From: Gammaproteobacteria bacterium
GTDB lineage: Bacteria; Pseudomonadota; Gammaproteobacteria; SZUA-229
Assembly: GCA_015488885.1 (NCBI GenBank)
Contig: WFMW01000068.1
Span: forward strand, 1 to 46,683
Direction: 5' to 3'
Length of the DNA: 46,683 nt
The translations under genes were made by a program, and so were the position numbers. Shown here piece after piece: positions 24,639 to 34,886 of the stretch. Numbering within the stretch: the first letter of the stretch is position 1; each line of letters opens with the position of its first letter. The notes beneath the pieces are model-generated. The model was not told the origin of the DNA, ran no database searches, and worked only from the letters and a program-made list of their open reading frames with translations.

Positions 24639-25013
24639 TTATCGTAATGACAGCTTAATCATATCATCCGCAGCACTACCGGGTTGCATGATTATATAAT
24701 GAGATGGTATGCCATATGTTACCAGCCAGTCCGCCACTTCCTGCACCCAGATTTCACCTTCTTCACCACCTGGGTACTGTAATATCATTTTTAAATCTGG
24801 CTCTGCTTCAACTCGACCCAGCCATGTTTTAACCAGCTGACTTAATGCCGGTATTGTGGTAATACGCCTGTCCGTTCGATTTAATTCCCATTGTTCGGCA
24901 TTTAGTATCCACTGTGATGTGGATCCTGTTGCTGCACTTATCGGCACACTAAAAAACATGCCTGTTACAATACTAAATAAAACAGGATATAAAAAGTTAA
25001 AACGAACCTTCAT
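24639..25013 (-). CDS. Small exported protein of unknown function
   Basis: This 124-residue protein has a signal peptide (LYPVLFSIVTGMFFSVPISAA, cleavage after ISA). The mature part is about 95 residues. It has a conserved-looking core ITTIPALSQLVKTWLGR then MILQYPGGEEGEIWVQEVADWL, and VTYGIPSHYIIMQPGSAADDMIKLSL at the end. I recognise no named family. The beta-alpha-beta pattern with an acidic PGGEEG loop is reminiscent of an OmpA-like periplasmic fold without its standard motifs. It overlaps the end of yhdP by 17 bases and precedes the nitrilase gene by 27, so it is likely in one operon. Confidence 0.75.
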   Translation of the reverse strand: MKVRFNFLYPVLFSIVTGMFFSVPISAATGSTSQWILNAEQWELNRTDRRITTIPALSQLVKTWLGRVEAEPDLKMILQYPGGEEGEIWVQEVADWLVTYGIPSHYIIMQPGSAADDMIKLSLR

Positions 25014-28000
25014 CGTTCACCTCATCATCAGTCGGCGTATTTCCCTTATTGATAATTTTTTGAATCAACGGTTTATCCCACTTACCAGTAATAGTATACA
25101 CATCGTCTTTAATAAGACTAATATTCAGTGCCTTTTGAATTAAAGCCAGTCCAGCACCAACCACCACGCCACCCAGTAATGTGGCACCAGCAAAAGTTAT
25201 ACCCCCGGCATTAGGTTTAACCCGCATCAGCAGATCATAATTATGCTTAACCAGACCCAGATTACCCGACATTTTAATATCAGCCGCCGGTGCCTTGATT
25301 TCAAAAGCGCTCAGTTTTCCCTTACCATGGCTAAAATCCAGTCTACCGTCTATTTTATCGAACACAAAACCTTTACGATAGACATCCTTGAAATTTAATG
25401 CCAACCGGTTTGTTATCTGGAAAATATTCATTAACCCCAGCAAACGACCGCTGGCACCGGGGTTAACATTGGGAATCACACCTTGTTGAAGTTTAAATTC
25501 TGCATCACCATTAACATTTTTCCAGGACAGTAAATAAGGTTCAGCTAACCAGTCAGCGTTAAATGTTGCGTCAAATTTGCTTTTATCTATGCTTTTCTCA
25601 AACCCCAGGCCGGTTAATGTTTTCCCCATATCATCACTGTGAATACCACCTGATAAAGTGGTTTTATTATTATGCAGCCAGCCTGTTAACCAGGTTCCTT
25701 TTGCATTCAGTGACATAGCTGGCCCATTTAATTTGATTTTTTCAATTAACATGCCCTGCTGTTGCCAGTCGGTTTTAAGTACGGCATGATTAAACTTCCA
25801 GTGATTCCAGTACAGTTTTTTTGCCTGCAAATCAAGTGGCGGAAAGTCCTGTGGTTTTATTTCACCATTATTGTATGTATTTCCTGCTGAAACCAGCAAT
25901 GCAGATAGATTGAGTGTATCAAAATTCATCTGTACTGTTGTATCCTTATCAAACCCTTCTGCAAAACTGCCTTTACCTGAAATTAGTGGGGCATGTATAT
26001 TAAATGAAATCAACCCCGTATTATCTCTAACTACATTTAATGACAGTATATCCTTAGCGGTTAAGCCAAGATGCAGAATATCATCATCCAGAACATCAAT
26101 CGAAACCTTTACCGGTATCGATTTTTTTGCTGATTTACTGACCACATCTGACATCGCAATGGAAACCCCTTTCAGGGATGAACCAGCATCAACATGAACC
26201 AGATAATCTTCTGGATGAAAGGGAACCTTTATGGATATATTCCACGGTGATTTACCAGACAGCCAGTTATCAGGTATCCATTTGTAGCTACCCAGCAATG
26301 TGTCAATATTAATCGGCCCTTTGATATTAACGATAACTTCAGGATTATTTCGCTGATTAATAGTACGCGCAGAAATATTTAATGCGGAGCCATCAATATA
26401 AGCACTGACATTATTGCCAGTGATGCTGTTTTGGGTGAAGCTAAAAGAGCCATTGATATTTTTAAGTGAGTAATCCAGTTGTGGGTAATACCAGCTTGAA
26501 TGATCGAAAGCCAGTTTACCGCTATAAGTGGGGATAATATTATCCTCATACAGAGGAATATTTAATGCCAGATCCAGCACTGTTTTTCCATCCAGCTGAA
26601 ATAATCTGAATGTATTACCCAGAAAATCATCCAGTGGACAACTCCATATATATGCCTGCAAGTCCTGAATGGAAGCAATGGCTTTAGCGTTTATTTTTAG
26701 TAATGGTTTTTTTAAGTCAACAATACTTGCATTGACTTTTGCCAAATATGCACGTTTACTTTTTCCGCTCGCATTGGTGATAAACATACTGTTATTATAA
26801 AATTTTATATCTGCTGATAAACCATAAATAACCGGCCAGTTATCAAGAAACTTAAGGCTGATATCTGTTGGATGAAATAAAACCTCCATGACACCTTCAC
26901 CATTGTGATAGGGAAAATCAGCAACATTACCATATAGAATAAAAGCCCCCTGCCTGACATAACCATTATGAATTGAACTATCAAGCCAGTTAACCAGCGC
27001 TGGACTCATAATACCTACCGGCAGATAATGAGATGTATATTTGGTATAAGCATTATAAAAGCTGGTCTGCATATCGATAAAAAGAGACGGCGGTTTCAAC
27101 TGGCTTTTACTGGAACCGTTAGCGGGAGGGGTATCGGATGTTTTATTTTTATTCTGCCATTTAACATCCTGTGCAGTTTTAGCAACAACCACATTGCTAA
27201 CTGCTGGCATATTTAATCTTAAACGTGACCAGGTATCAATATGCCTGTTTTTTATGTGTAACAATGGTGCTGATAATGACCATGCATGATCATTTAAAAA
27301 ATTCTTTGACAACTTGATAACCGCATCACCTGTCAAAACATCTGCCTGCAGCGGGTCACGAAACAATTTTTTTAGTGAAACGATGACCTGTTTTGATAAT
27401 AGTTTAAGATTAATTTTATTATTATTAAAACGGACGTTAGCATCTACCCCTGACACACTGGCGGGTATATTCTCCAGCCTCATTCCAAGATTAATAAAAT
27501 CACCACGCAAGCGGTCTTTATCAGCAGCATCAACAATATAGGATAACTGAAGGTTATAAACATCCCCGGTTAGTTTCATTTTATCAAGCGGGGTTGACTT
27601 TATTTTATCGCCTGCCAGGATATCGGTAATCTTAATAATATCCTGTAGGCGCAGAAAACTGGCGTTAACATACAGCTCTTCAGCACCATAGCTGGCAATA
27701 ATATTTGCTGCCTGCGGCCATAACGGTTTACCCGCCTGTTCCATTTCAAGATCGGATACATTGATATGCCATCGCCGGGCTATTTTGGTTAATCGCAATG
27801 AGGTTGATAGTTTGTCAACTTCCCAGACAGATGAAGATCTTTTTTTAGCCATTGCATTTGCAATGGAAAGTTCTGTCGCAGACAGGCGAGTAATAATCTG
27901 AGTTAATTTATTATTATGCAGCGTCCCCCAGATTGTCGTATCGACGACACCGTCTAACTTATAATCTGGAAGCTGATTAAATTTTTTCATCCATTGTTTA

Positions 28001-28707
28001 ATCTTTATCGCTTTAGCATCAATATAGAAATTACCACTGATATTTTGCTTGAACTCACCTTGCAAATTAGCAATAACATGTAAATGCTGACCAAAATTTT
28101 CTGGCAGTTTCATGCTTAATTCAAGATGATGAGCGTTACGATAATTTTCAACATTAACATTAACATCAAGTAAATTTAATGCGAACCCGTTTTTCGTCAT
28201 ATCCCGATAATAGATATTACTGTCGATAAGTGAATAGTCAGCATGTAGCAAGGTGTACATTAGCTTATCCATCATGCCAGTAGAGTGACTATCTTCAATC
28301 TCAATACCCTGCACCAGCCAGCGTTTGTTCATCTGCTTTTCAATGGAAATATCTATACCAACCAGGCTGATGTCACCCACCACCAGTTCCCTACGCAATA
28401 AACTGTGTATTGTATCCAGTTCAAAGAGTAATTTTCTGAAATGAAACAGGGGGACTTTATTGACTGAGTTATAAACCGTTATCTGAAGGAGATCCAGACG
28501 AGGTGAAAACCAGTTTATATCCGCATCGATACGCTCAATACGAACAGGCAGGCCAATCTGCTGGCTTATAGCCGTTTCTATCTCAGTTTTATAACCGGTT
28601 GCGTAGGGTAAAAAGGCACGCAGCAGACCAAATGCCACCGCCACAACAATTAGCATAATGGCCAGCGTTATAATAATACAAACCCGAAGTCGCAATAACC
28701 AACGCAT
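24997..28707 (-). CDS. yhdP: YhdP family AsmA-like phospholipid transport protein
   Basis: This 1236-residue inner-membrane-anchored giant is about the size of E. coli YhdP (1266). One N-terminal membrane helix (VCIIITLAIMLIVVAVAFGL) is followed by a long periplasmic beta-groove. It has the DUF3971 start (AISQQIGLPVRIERIDADINWFSPRL) and the AsmA-like C-terminal domain (GRLDFSHGKGKLSAFEIKAPAADIKMSGNLGLVKHNYDLLMRVKP, given here as the region near residues 1115-1165). YhdP, TamB and YdbH carry phospholipids to the outer membrane. It follows rng by 22 bases, the conserved order, and overlaps the next small exported-protein gene. Confidence 0.93.
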   Translation of the reverse strand: MRWLLRLRVCIIITLAIMLIVVAVAFGLLRAFLPYATGYKTEIETAISQQIGLPVRIERIDADINWFSPRLDLLQITVYNSVNKVPLFHFRKLLFELDTIHSLLRRELVVGDISLVGIDISIEKQMNKRWLVQGIEIEDSHSTGMMDKLMYTLLHADYSLIDSNIYYRDMTKNGFALNLLDVNVNVENYRNAHHLELSMKLPENFGQHLHVIANLQGEFKQNISGNFYIDAKAIKIKQWMKKFNQLPDYKLDGVVDTTIWGTLHNNKLTQIITRLSATELSIANAMAKKRSSSVWEVDKLSTSLRLTKIARRWHINVSDLEMEQAGKPLWPQAANIIASYGAEELYVNASFLRLQDIIKITDILAGDKIKSTPLDKMKLTGDVYNLQLSYIVDAADKDRLRGDFINLGMRLENIPASVSGVDANVRFNNNKINLKLLSKQVIVSLKKLFRDPLQADVLTGDAVIKLSKNFLNDHAWSLSAPLLHIKNRHIDTWSRLRLNMPAVSNVVVAKTAQDVKWQNKNKTSDTPPANGSSKSQLKPPSLFIDMQTSFYNAYTKYTSHYLPVGIMSPALVNWLDSSIHNGYVRQGAFILYGNVADFPYHNGEGVMEVLFHPTDISLKFLDNWPVIYGLSADIKFYNNSMFITNASGKSKRAYLAKVNASIVDLKKPLLKINAKAIASIQDLQAYIWSCPLDDFLGNTFRLFQLDGKTVLDLALNIPLYEDNIIPTYSGKLAFDHSSWYYPQLDYSLKNINGSFSFTQNSITGNNVSAYIDGSALNISARTINQRNNPEVIVNIKGPINIDTLLGSYKWIPDNWLSGKSPWNISIKVPFHPEDYLVHVDAGSSLKGVSIAMSDVVSKSAKKSIPVKVSIDVLDDDILHLGLTAKDILSLNVVRDNTGLISFNIHAPLISGKGSFAEGFDKDTTVQMNFDTLNLSALLVSAGNTYNNGEIKPQDFPPLDLQAKKLYWNHWKFNHAVLKTDWQQQGMLIEKIKLNGPAMSLNAKGTWLTGWLHNNKTTLSGGIHSDDMGKTLTGLGFEKSIDKSKFDATFNADWLAEPYLLSWKNVNGDAEFKLQQGVIPNVNPGASGRLLGLMNIFQITNRLALNFKDVYRKGFVFDKIDGRLDFSHGKGKLSAFEIKAPAADIKMSGNLGLVKHNYDLLMRVKPNAGGITFAGATLLGGVVVGAGLALIQKALNISLIKDDVYTITGKWDKPLIQKIINKGNTPTDDEVNDEGSF

Positions 28708-28729
28708 AATAATTTATAATCGTGACACT

Positions 28730-30193
28730 TTACAGAATTACAACATCATACTGTTCCTGAGTAAACAGCGCTTCTACCTGAAATTTAATTGGAATACCAA
28801 TAAAATCTTCCAGCTCTGCCAGGCTGTTTGATTCTTCATCCAGCAGCATATCCACCACTTCCTGAGATGCCAGCACCAGCAATTCTGCCGCATCAAACTG
28901 CCTGGCTTCACGCAGAATTTCTCTGAAAATTTCATAGCATATGGTCTCTGCCGTTTTTATTGTACCGCGACCCTCACAGGTCGGACAGGTGCCGCACAGG
29001 ACATGCTCGAGACTTTCACGGGTGCGCTTACGTGTCATTTCGACCAGCCCCAGTGAAGAAACTTCACAGATACTGGTACGCGCGTGATCACGCTCCAGGG
29101 CTTTTTCCAACGCGCGTAACACCTGGCGTTTATGTTCGTTTTCCAGCATATCAATAAAATCCAGAATAACGATTCCCCCAAGATTTCTCAGGCGTAATTG
29201 ACGTGCAATCGCCTGAGCCGCTTCAAGATTGGTTTTAAAGGTGGTTTCCTCCAGGTTCCGGCTGCCAACAAAACCACCTGTATTGACATCAATTGTGGTC
29301 ATCGCTTCAGTCTGATCAATAATAAGATAGCCACCCGATTTGAGCTGAACTTTACGTTGCAAGCCTTTCTGGATTTCATCTTCCACCCCGTGTAAATCAA
29401 AAATGGGGCGTTCACCCGGATAATGTTCAATCAAGTCAGCTGCCTCAGGAACATATTTTTCGGCAAATTCACGCATAATCCTGCTGGTTTCACGCGAATC
29501 CACCCGAATAACCGCCAGCCCGTCATCGACCATATCACGTAATACCCGTAAAAACAGGGGCAGGTCTTTATGTACGACATTGCCCACTTCAATCTGTTCT
29601 GAATTATTCAGATTTTCCCACAGACGATTGAGATAGGTAATATCACGGGCAATGGCATTTTCATCCGCCACTTCTGCTGCGGTGCGCAGAATATATCCAG
29701 CCCCACTATTACGGTGCGTTTGCGTATACATTAAATGACGTAAGCGCTCACGATCTTCTTCATTTTCAATCCGGCTTGATACACCAATATTGTGTGAATT
29801 AGGCAGAAACACCAGATAGCGTGAAGGGATAGTGATATTGGTGGTCAAACGTGCACCTTTGGTACCTAACTGATCCTTGATAACCTGCACCAGTACACTC
29901 TGACCTTCATGAAGCAACTGACAAATATGCGGTACACTGTTATTTTCGATTTTTATAGCAACATCCGAAATGTGCAAAAAAGCCGCTTTTTCCAGCCCGA
30001 TTTCAATAAACGCCGCCTCCATTCCCGGTAACACCCGCACTACCTTGCCTTTATAAACATTACCCACCAGGCCGCGACTACGATTGCGCTCAATGTACAA
30101 CTCATAGAGCATACCATTTTCGAGAAAGGCAACACGGGTTTCCTGCGGAGTGATATTAATTAATATTTCCTTACTGATTGATAAATTCGCCAT
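28730..30193 (-). CDS. rng: Ribonuclease G
   Basis: This 487-residue endoribonuclease matures 16S rRNA 5' ends and decays mRNAs. An N-terminal S1 domain (VGNVYKGKVVRVLPGMEAAF, about 40-125) is followed by the catalytic DNase I-like domain. Metal ligands are D302 (LIIDQTEAMTT) and D345 (VILDFIDM). The Zn-link CPTC is at 403-406. Its length matches RNase G (489) and not RNase E, which has a long C-terminal scaffold. maf usually precedes rng in gammaproteobacteria; here rlmH does, 120 bases upstream. Confidence 0.96.
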   Translation of the reverse strand: MANLSISKEILINITPQETRVAFLENGMLYELYIERNRSRGLVGNVYKGKVVRVLPGMEAAFIEIGLEKAAFLHISDVAIKIENNSVPHICQLLHEGQSVLVQVIKDQLGTKGARLTTNITIPSRYLVFLPNSHNIGVSSRIENEEDRERLRHLMYTQTHRNSGAGYILRTAAEVADENAIARDITYLNRLWENLNNSEQIEVGNVVHKDLPLFLRVLRDMVDDGLAVIRVDSRETSRIMREFAEKYVPEAADLIEHYPGERPIFDLHGVEDEIQKGLQRKVQLKSGGYLIIDQTEAMTTIDVNTGGFVGSRNLEETTFKTNLEAAQAIARQLRLRNLGGIVILDFIDMLENEHKRQVLRALEKALERDHARTSICEVSSLGLVEMTRKRTRESLEHVLCGTCPTCEGRGTIKTAETICYEIFREILREARQFDAAELLVLASQEVVDMLLDEESNSLAELEDFIGIPIKFQVEALFTQEQYDVVIL

Positions 30194-30313
30194 AGTTAAC
30201 CTGTTTTGTTTATAGACCTGTGTTTTGCTGCATTCTCAGGCAACGTCGTAAAGAAGCAGATGCCAGCACATACTGCTGACGGTACATAAAGGTTTCTGTA
30301 CGCATAAAGAAGA

Positions 30314-30784
30314 TCAACCCCGGTGATAAGGATGATTAGCTATAATTGACCAGGCGCGGTAGATTTGTTCAACCAGCATAACCCGGATCAATGTATGCGG
30401 AAAGGTTAACGCCGACAATGAAATTTTAAACCTCGCCTGTTGCAGCAACTCGGTAGACACCCCGTCCGGGCCGCCAATAATCAGTGCAATATCCTGCCCC
30501 TGTTGCAGCCAGTTATCCAGCCGTCTGGAAAAATTTTCTGTGGATAGCATCTGCCCCTGAACATCCAGTACCACCAGCACAGAACGGGGGGGTACCGCCG
30601 CTAACAGTTTACGACTTTCGTCACGGACAATACGCTTTATATCGGGATTTTTACCGCGTTTGATTAATGGTAATAAAATACTGTTAAGGCAAATTTCTGC
30701 AGGCAGACGACGTTTATAGTCAGCGCAGGCCTGCTCAACCCATGCGGGCATTTTGTGCCCAATGGCAACTAGATGTATCTTCAA
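30314..30784 (-). CDS. rlmH: 23S rRNA pseudouridine(1915)-N3-methyltransferase RlmH
   Basis: This 156-residue SPOUT methyltransferase methylates the pseudouridine at position 1915 in helix 69 of the 70S ribosome. The C-terminal trefoil knot shows LIIGGPDGVSTELL and LSALTFPHTLIRVMLVEQIYRAW, and ends YHRG, as in E. coli RlmH. The gene lies 15 bases after rsfS, in the conserved nadD-rsfS-rlmH operon. Confidence 0.96.
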   Translation of the reverse strand: MKIHLVAIGHKMPAWVEQACADYKRRLPAEICLNSILLPLIKRGKNPDIKRIVRDESRKLLAAVPPRSVLVVLDVQGQMLSTENFSRRLDNWLQQGQDIALIIGGPDGVSTELLQQARFKISLSALTFPHTLIRVMLVEQIYRAWSIIANHPYHRG

Positions 30785-30799
30785 ACTACCACCCTGCCA

Positions 30800-31177
30800 T
30801 TACCCTGCCTCAGGTTTCTTCACCATAGGTTTTCTATTCTCGGGCAGACTTCCGGTATCTATCTGCCACAGGCTTTCCAGATCGTAAAACTCACGCACCT
30901 GTTTTTGCATGACATGTACAATCACATCCCCAAGATCAACCAGCACCCACTCACCAATATCATCACCCTCAACACCCAGTGGTTGTATACCGACTTTTTT
31001 TACAGCTACCACCACATTGTTCGCAATGGATTTAACATGGCGACTCGACGTACCACTGGCAATAACGAGCCAGTCGGTAATGGATGTTTTATTGCTGACA
31101 TTTAACAACGTAATGTCTTCGGCTTTCATATCTTCCAGTGATTTTACTACCATGGCTTTTAAGCCTGTTTCAGTCAT
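30800..31177 (-). CDS. rsfS: Ribosomal silencing factor RsfS
   Basis: This 125-residue protein binds uL14 on the large subunit and blocks subunit joining during starvation. The Iojap domain covers most of it: LEDMKAEDITLLNVSNKTSITDWLVIASGTSSRHVKSIANNV (residues about 13-54), then GDDIGEWVLVDLGDVIVHVM and REFYDLESLW. A C-terminal tail of about 20 residues is unstructured. The start overlaps the nadD stop by four bases (ATGA), so translation is coupled. Confidence 0.95.
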   Translation of the reverse strand: MTETGLKAMVVKSLEDMKAEDITLLNVSNKTSITDWLVIASGTSSRHVKSIANNVVVAVKKVGIQPLGVEGDDIGEWVLVDLGDVIVHVMQKQVREFYDLESLWQIDTGSLPENRKPMVKKPEAG

Positions 31178-31803
31178 GCAAGGAACCTCTTTAATTGTTG
31201 ATACACCTTTGCTGGCATCATTGTTGCCACTGCTTGCACCTGTGTCTGTCCTGCATGCAGAAGACGGTGGCGAATATCAGTGGATGAGATAGCCAGCTGA
31301 GGCACTGATTGTATCAGGATTTTGCCACCGGCCTGTGATTGCCATCGTTTTTTATCCTGAATAAGGCGTTTTTTTAAAAAATCGTCCATAGATGGTAGAA
31401 CATGGATACCAGGACGCTGCATCACCACCAGATGACAATATTGCAATATTGTCCGCCAGGCAAACCAGTGTCCAAAACTGGCAAACGCATCCATTCCCAT
31501 AATCAGGCAGAGCGTTTCCTGTGGGAAATCCTCACGCAGTGATTTCAGGGTATCGACCATATAAGATGGGCCATCACGATTGAGCTCACGCCTGTCCAGA
31601 ATAAAATCTGGATAAGCCTGCAGGGCAATCTCTAGCAGACATACTCGTTGTTCCGTCGATAACCAGGGCAATCCACGATGCGGCGGAAGTCTATTTGGAA
31701 CAAAACGCACCTTTGACAGGCCCAGTTCCTGCAAAACCACTTGCACCGGCTTCAAGTGGCCATAATGAATCGGGTCAAAAGTTCCACCAAATATACCCAG
31801 CAT
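31174..31803 (-). CDS. nadD: Nicotinate-nucleotide adenylyltransferase
   Basis: This 209-residue enzyme makes deamido-NAD from nicotinate mononucleotide and ATP. The nucleotidyltransferase motif GGTFDPIHYGHLKP is at residues 5-18, and the C-terminal ISSTDIRHRL contacts ATP. SYMVDTLKSLREDFP and IMGMDAFASFGHWFAW are typical. It follows proA by 79 bases, which include a 12-base tandem repeat, and overlaps rsfS. Confidence 0.95.
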   Translation of the reverse strand: MLGIFGGTFDPIHYGHLKPVQVVLQELGLSKVRFVPNRLPPHRGLPWLSTEQRVCLLEIALQAYPDFILDRRELNRDGPSYMVDTLKSLREDFPQETLCLIMGMDAFASFGHWFAWRTILQYCHLVVMQRPGIHVLPSMDDFLKKRLIQDKKRWQSQAGGKILIQSVPQLAISSTDIRHRLLHAGQTQVQAVATMMPAKVYQQLKRFLA

Positions 31804-31845
31804 AGAACTACCGGCAATAACACAAAGGCGTCATTTTATCAGCCG

Positions 31846-31870
31846 TATTGTCAGCTATATTGTCAGCTAT
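31846..31870. repeat. 12-base tandem repeat between proA and nadD
   Basis: TATTGTCAGCTAT at 31846-31858 is repeated with a 12-base period at 31858-31870. It lies in the short gap between the proA stop and the nadD start. It resembles the other short duplications in gene gaps of this window and has no coding role. Confidence 0.8.
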
Positions 31871-31882
31871 TTTCCACATTAT

Positions 31883-33172
31883 TTACTGTCGTATATGACC
31901 ATCACCCAGTACCACATATTTAACACTGGTCAACCCTTCTAGCCCAACCGGGCCACGGGCATGTAATTTATCGGTACTGATACCGATTTCAGCACCCAGA
32001 CCATATTCAAAACCATCAGCAAACCGGGTCGAGGCATTGACCATCACCGAACTGGAATCCACCTCGCGTAAAAACTGCCTGGCTTTGCTGTAATTTTCAG
32101 TAATAATGGATTCAGTATGCTGTGAACTATGCAGATTGATAAATGCAATCGCAGCATCCATATCATCCACCACTTTTATAGACAGAATCGGCGCCAGATA
32201 TTCGGTATCCCAATCAGCATCGACGGCGGCTTTCATTTCAGGAAAAATCGCCAGTGCGCGTTCACAACCGCGTAATTCCACCTCGGCAGCCATAAAATGT
32301 CCACAAAGATCAGGTAGAATTTCTGCCGCTACCGACTCGGCAAGCAATAATGTTTCCATGGTGTTACAGGTGCCATAACGCTGGGTTTTGGCATTAAACG
32401 CAACTTTTACCGCTTTCTCAAAATCGGCATCATCATCAATATAAACGTGACAGATACCATCAAGATGTTTAATCACCGGCACAGTCGATTCACGACTGAT
32501 CCGTTCAATCAAACTTTTACCACCACGGGGAATAATGACATCAACAAATGCTTTCATACGTAATAACTCACCCACCGCAGCACGATCTGTTGTGTTAACT
32601 ACCTGCACCGCGTTACCTGGTAAACCGGCCATCTCCAGCCCCTGTTTGATACAGGCGGCAATCGCCTGATTAGAATGAAATGCTTCGGAACCGCCACGTA
32701 AAATCACCGCATTACCGGACTTCAGACATAAGGCTGCCGCATCCGCTGTTACATTCGGGCGTGACTCATAAATAATGCCAATGACACCCAATGGCACCCG
32801 CATATGACCAACCTGAATACCTGATGGCTGGTATGCCAGATCATGAATACCACCAACCGGATCAGCCAGCGCAGCCACCTGACGCAAGCCCTCTGCCATC
32901 GCCTGAATACGTGTCGGCGTTAATTCAAGCCGATCCAGCAATGCGGCAGCCAGCCCTTTGGCTTTTCCTGCAACAAGATCAAGTTGATTTGCCCGCGTCA
33001 GCTCATCGGCCTGCTGTTCAATTAACAAGGCCATTTCGGTTAATGCCCGATTTTTAGCCCCGGTTTCTGCCCGGCCAATTTCACGCGATGCCCTGCGGGC
33101 GCCTGCGCCTACTTCAGCCATATATTCCTGAATATTGAGTTCGCTCAATGCGACATTTATCTTCATTATCAT
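31883..33172 (-). CDS. proA: Glutamate-5-semialdehyde dehydrogenase (gamma-glutamyl phosphate reductase)
   Basis: This 429-residue enzyme catalyses the second step of proline synthesis, NADPH-dependent reduction of gamma-glutamyl phosphate. The catalytic Cys is C269 in [49 protein letters not shown] is the cofactor region (residues about 126-160). The end [20 protein letters not shown] is standard. proB is not in the window. A second ATG two codons in (33166) may be the true start, because the Shine-Dalgarno sequence is weak at both. It is downstream of holA. Confidence 0.96.
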   Translation of the reverse strand: MIMKINVALSELNIQEYMAEVGAGARRASREIGRAETGAKNRALTEMALLIEQQADELTRANQLDLVAGKAKGLAAALLDRLELTPTRIQAMAEGLRQVAALADPVGGIHDLAYQPSGIQVGHMRVPLGVIGIIYESRPNVTADAAALCLKSGNAVILRGGSEAFHSNQAIAACIKQGLEMAGLPGNAVQVVNTTDRAAVGELLRMKAFVDVIIPRGGKSLIERISRESTVPVIKHLDGICHVYIDDDADFEKAVKVAFNAKTQRYGTCNTMETLLLAESVAAEILPDLCGHFMAAEVELRGCERALAIFPEMKAAVDADWDTEYLAPILSIKVVDDMDAAIAFINLHSSQHTESIITENYSKARQFLREVDSSSVMVNASTRFADGFEYGLGAEIGISTDKLHARGPVGLEGLTSVKYVVLGDGHIRQ

Positions 33173-33221
33173 TCACTTACCATAGTTTATCGTCACAATT
33201 CGTTGCGTTGTTATATTTAAC

Positions 33222-34229
33222 TTAATTCACGCTGCCGCACCCGGCAATGTGAAAACACAGGCTCAGTAATTCATCCCACACATTGGCCTTTGACACCCCT
33301 TTACTGGCCTTATCTATAATTGTACAGCGTTTTAACATATGTTGAAAAAAACAGGCAGAATGACGTGACAGACAGGCCTTAAACAAAGACATACGATTCG
33401 CCCAGACACCAGCATGACGCAATAAATAATCAGCAGAAGCCGGAGACTGTGCAGCACGGCATAATAACCGAATATCCCTGGCCAGCAGACCGTTAATAAA
33501 AATAGCGTCATAGCCTTCTGCTTTTAAGCCATTGACAATCGTTACTACACGCGACTGATCGCCTTTTAACATCATATCGGTAAGTTCAAATACACTGTAG
33601 CGTGACTGTCTGGTAATCACATCAACCACATCAGTATAGTTGACTTTTCCAGGGCCGATTAGCAGATGCAGTTTATCAATTTCCTGTGCAGCCGCCAGTA
33701 AATTACCTTCCACCTGCTGGCTAACATAACGAATAACCTCGGCATCAGCCTGCATACCACAGTGCAAAAACCGCCGTTTCACCCATTGTGGTAATTTATC
33801 CCTGTTTAATGGCCAACATTGTACCACCAGCCCCAGTTGCTCAACGGCTTTAAACCAGGCCGTTTTTTTTGTACTGGTTTCAAGTTTACCGGCATTAATA
33901 AAGACCACCGTATCCTCTGCGGGTCGCTGACAGTAGTCTTTTAAAATTTGTGCGCCCTGTTTACCGGGTTTGGCAGTTGGCAGACGTAATTCCAGAATAC
34001 GTCGCGTAGCAAACAGAGACATGCTGGCGGTTTGTTCAATAAAAATTTGCCAGTCGAACTTTGCATCAATATCCATCACTTCACGTTCGCAGTAATCCTG
34101 ATTACGCAAATACTGACGAATAGCATCTGCTGCTTCCATCTGCTGCAATGGCTCATCACCACAAACGAAATACAGTGGATACACTTGTTTTGGCAAACTC
34201 GCTGCTAACTGATCAGGCCGTACATTCAT
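33222..34229 (-). CDS. holA: DNA polymerase III delta subunit
   Basis: This 335-residue protein is the wrench subunit of the clamp loader, opening the beta clamp. The N-terminal LYFVCGDEPLQQMEAADAIRQYL and FATRRILELRLPTAKPGKQGAQIL are typical. The middle has LLAAAQEIDKLHLL and SRYSVFELTDMMLKGDQSR. The fold is AAA+-like without a working Walker A. It begins two bases after the lptE stop, in the conserved lptE-holA order; leuS, usually upstream of lptE, is absent. Confidence 0.94.
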   Translation of the reverse strand: MNVRPDQLAASLPKQVYPLYFVCGDEPLQQMEAADAIRQYLRNQDYCEREVMDIDAKFDWQIFIEQTASMSLFATRRILELRLPTAKPGKQGAQILKDYCQRPAEDTVVFINAGKLETSTKKTAWFKAVEQLGLVVQCWPLNRDKLPQWVKRRFLHCGMQADAEVIRYVSQQVEGNLLAAAQEIDKLHLLIGPGKVNYTDVVDVITRQSRYSVFELTDMMLKGDQSRVVTIVNGLKAEGYDAIFINGLLARDIRLLCRAAQSPASADYLLRHAGVWANRMSLFKACLSRHSACFFQHMLKRCTIIDKASKGVSKANVWDELLSLCFHIAGCGSVN

Positions 34230-34231
34230 GG

Positions 34232-34771
34232 TTATTTTTTTGTCTTTACCGGCACAGTTGCATTAGCCGTCGCTTCCTCAGACAACGACTGTAACTTCAA
34301 CAGTATACGGACAGCCGCCTCATGTTGCATTTCTTTATATAATGTTGCCTGTTCGTTGGTTGCCGCTAGCACCGCATCCGGGTCGAATAATAATGTGCGG
34401 GTTAAAGTGATTGAATCATTAACCGGTTTAATATAACGACCTTTAAATTGAACATGGACTTTATAGTTAAGCAAATATTCATGTGCACGGCCACTGGCAT
34501 CCACTGAAAGCACACGTTCACCTTTTGTTTCATTGAGTAAGACTAAACTCATTTTGGCATTATCAGCCTGTTTAACAACAGTAATATTGTCACTACGTAA
34601 CAGATCCTTCAGATCCCGCGCCAGATCAAAAAAAGTATTATCCTGCACATAGACAGGCGATAGTTCACTTGACAGTTTAATAGCACCACGTAAATGGAAA
34701 CCACATGCAGAAAGTAAACATAGATACCCTGCAAGACTTAGCCTGAAAATAAATTTTTTATAATTTAACAT
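34232..34771 (-). CDS. lptE: LPS-assembly lipoprotein LptE
   Basis: This 179-residue outer-membrane lipoprotein plugs the LptD barrel and helps insert lipopolysaccharide. The signal peptide ends in the lipobox LLSAC (C23), followed at once by GFHLRGA, the LptE signature. FDLARDLKDLLRSDNITVV and RALTLTRTL-type beta strands follow (TLTRTLLFDPDAVLA). lptF and lptG, partners in the same pathway, lie at 44465-46658. holA follows directly. Confidence 0.93.
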   Translation of the reverse strand: MLNYKKFIFRLSLAGYLCLLSACGFHLRGAIKLSSELSPVYVQDNTFFDLARDLKDLLRSDNITVVKQADNAKMSLVLLNETKGERVLSVDASGRAHEYLLNYKVHVQFKGRYIKPVNDSITLTRTLLFDPDAVLAATNEQATLYKEMQHEAAVRILLKLQSLSEEATANATVPVKTKK

Positions 34772-34886
34772 CTATAATTTAATATATATTATCTATTAAT
34801 AATAAAACAGCTTGAAAATCAAAGCCATGCCTTGATTGTATTGATGTCTGTAAACCAGTGATAGCATAAGACTTGCTCACGGTTCC
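34772..34886 (-). promoter_or_regulatory. lptE upstream region
   Basis: This A/T-rich non-coding stretch lies between lptE and the TTAA-bounded repeat. Just upstream of lptE are runs such as TATATATT near 34785-34793. No -35/-10 pair is convincing. The repeat may separate lptE from transcription coming from the carbonic anhydrase gene. Confidence 0.25.
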
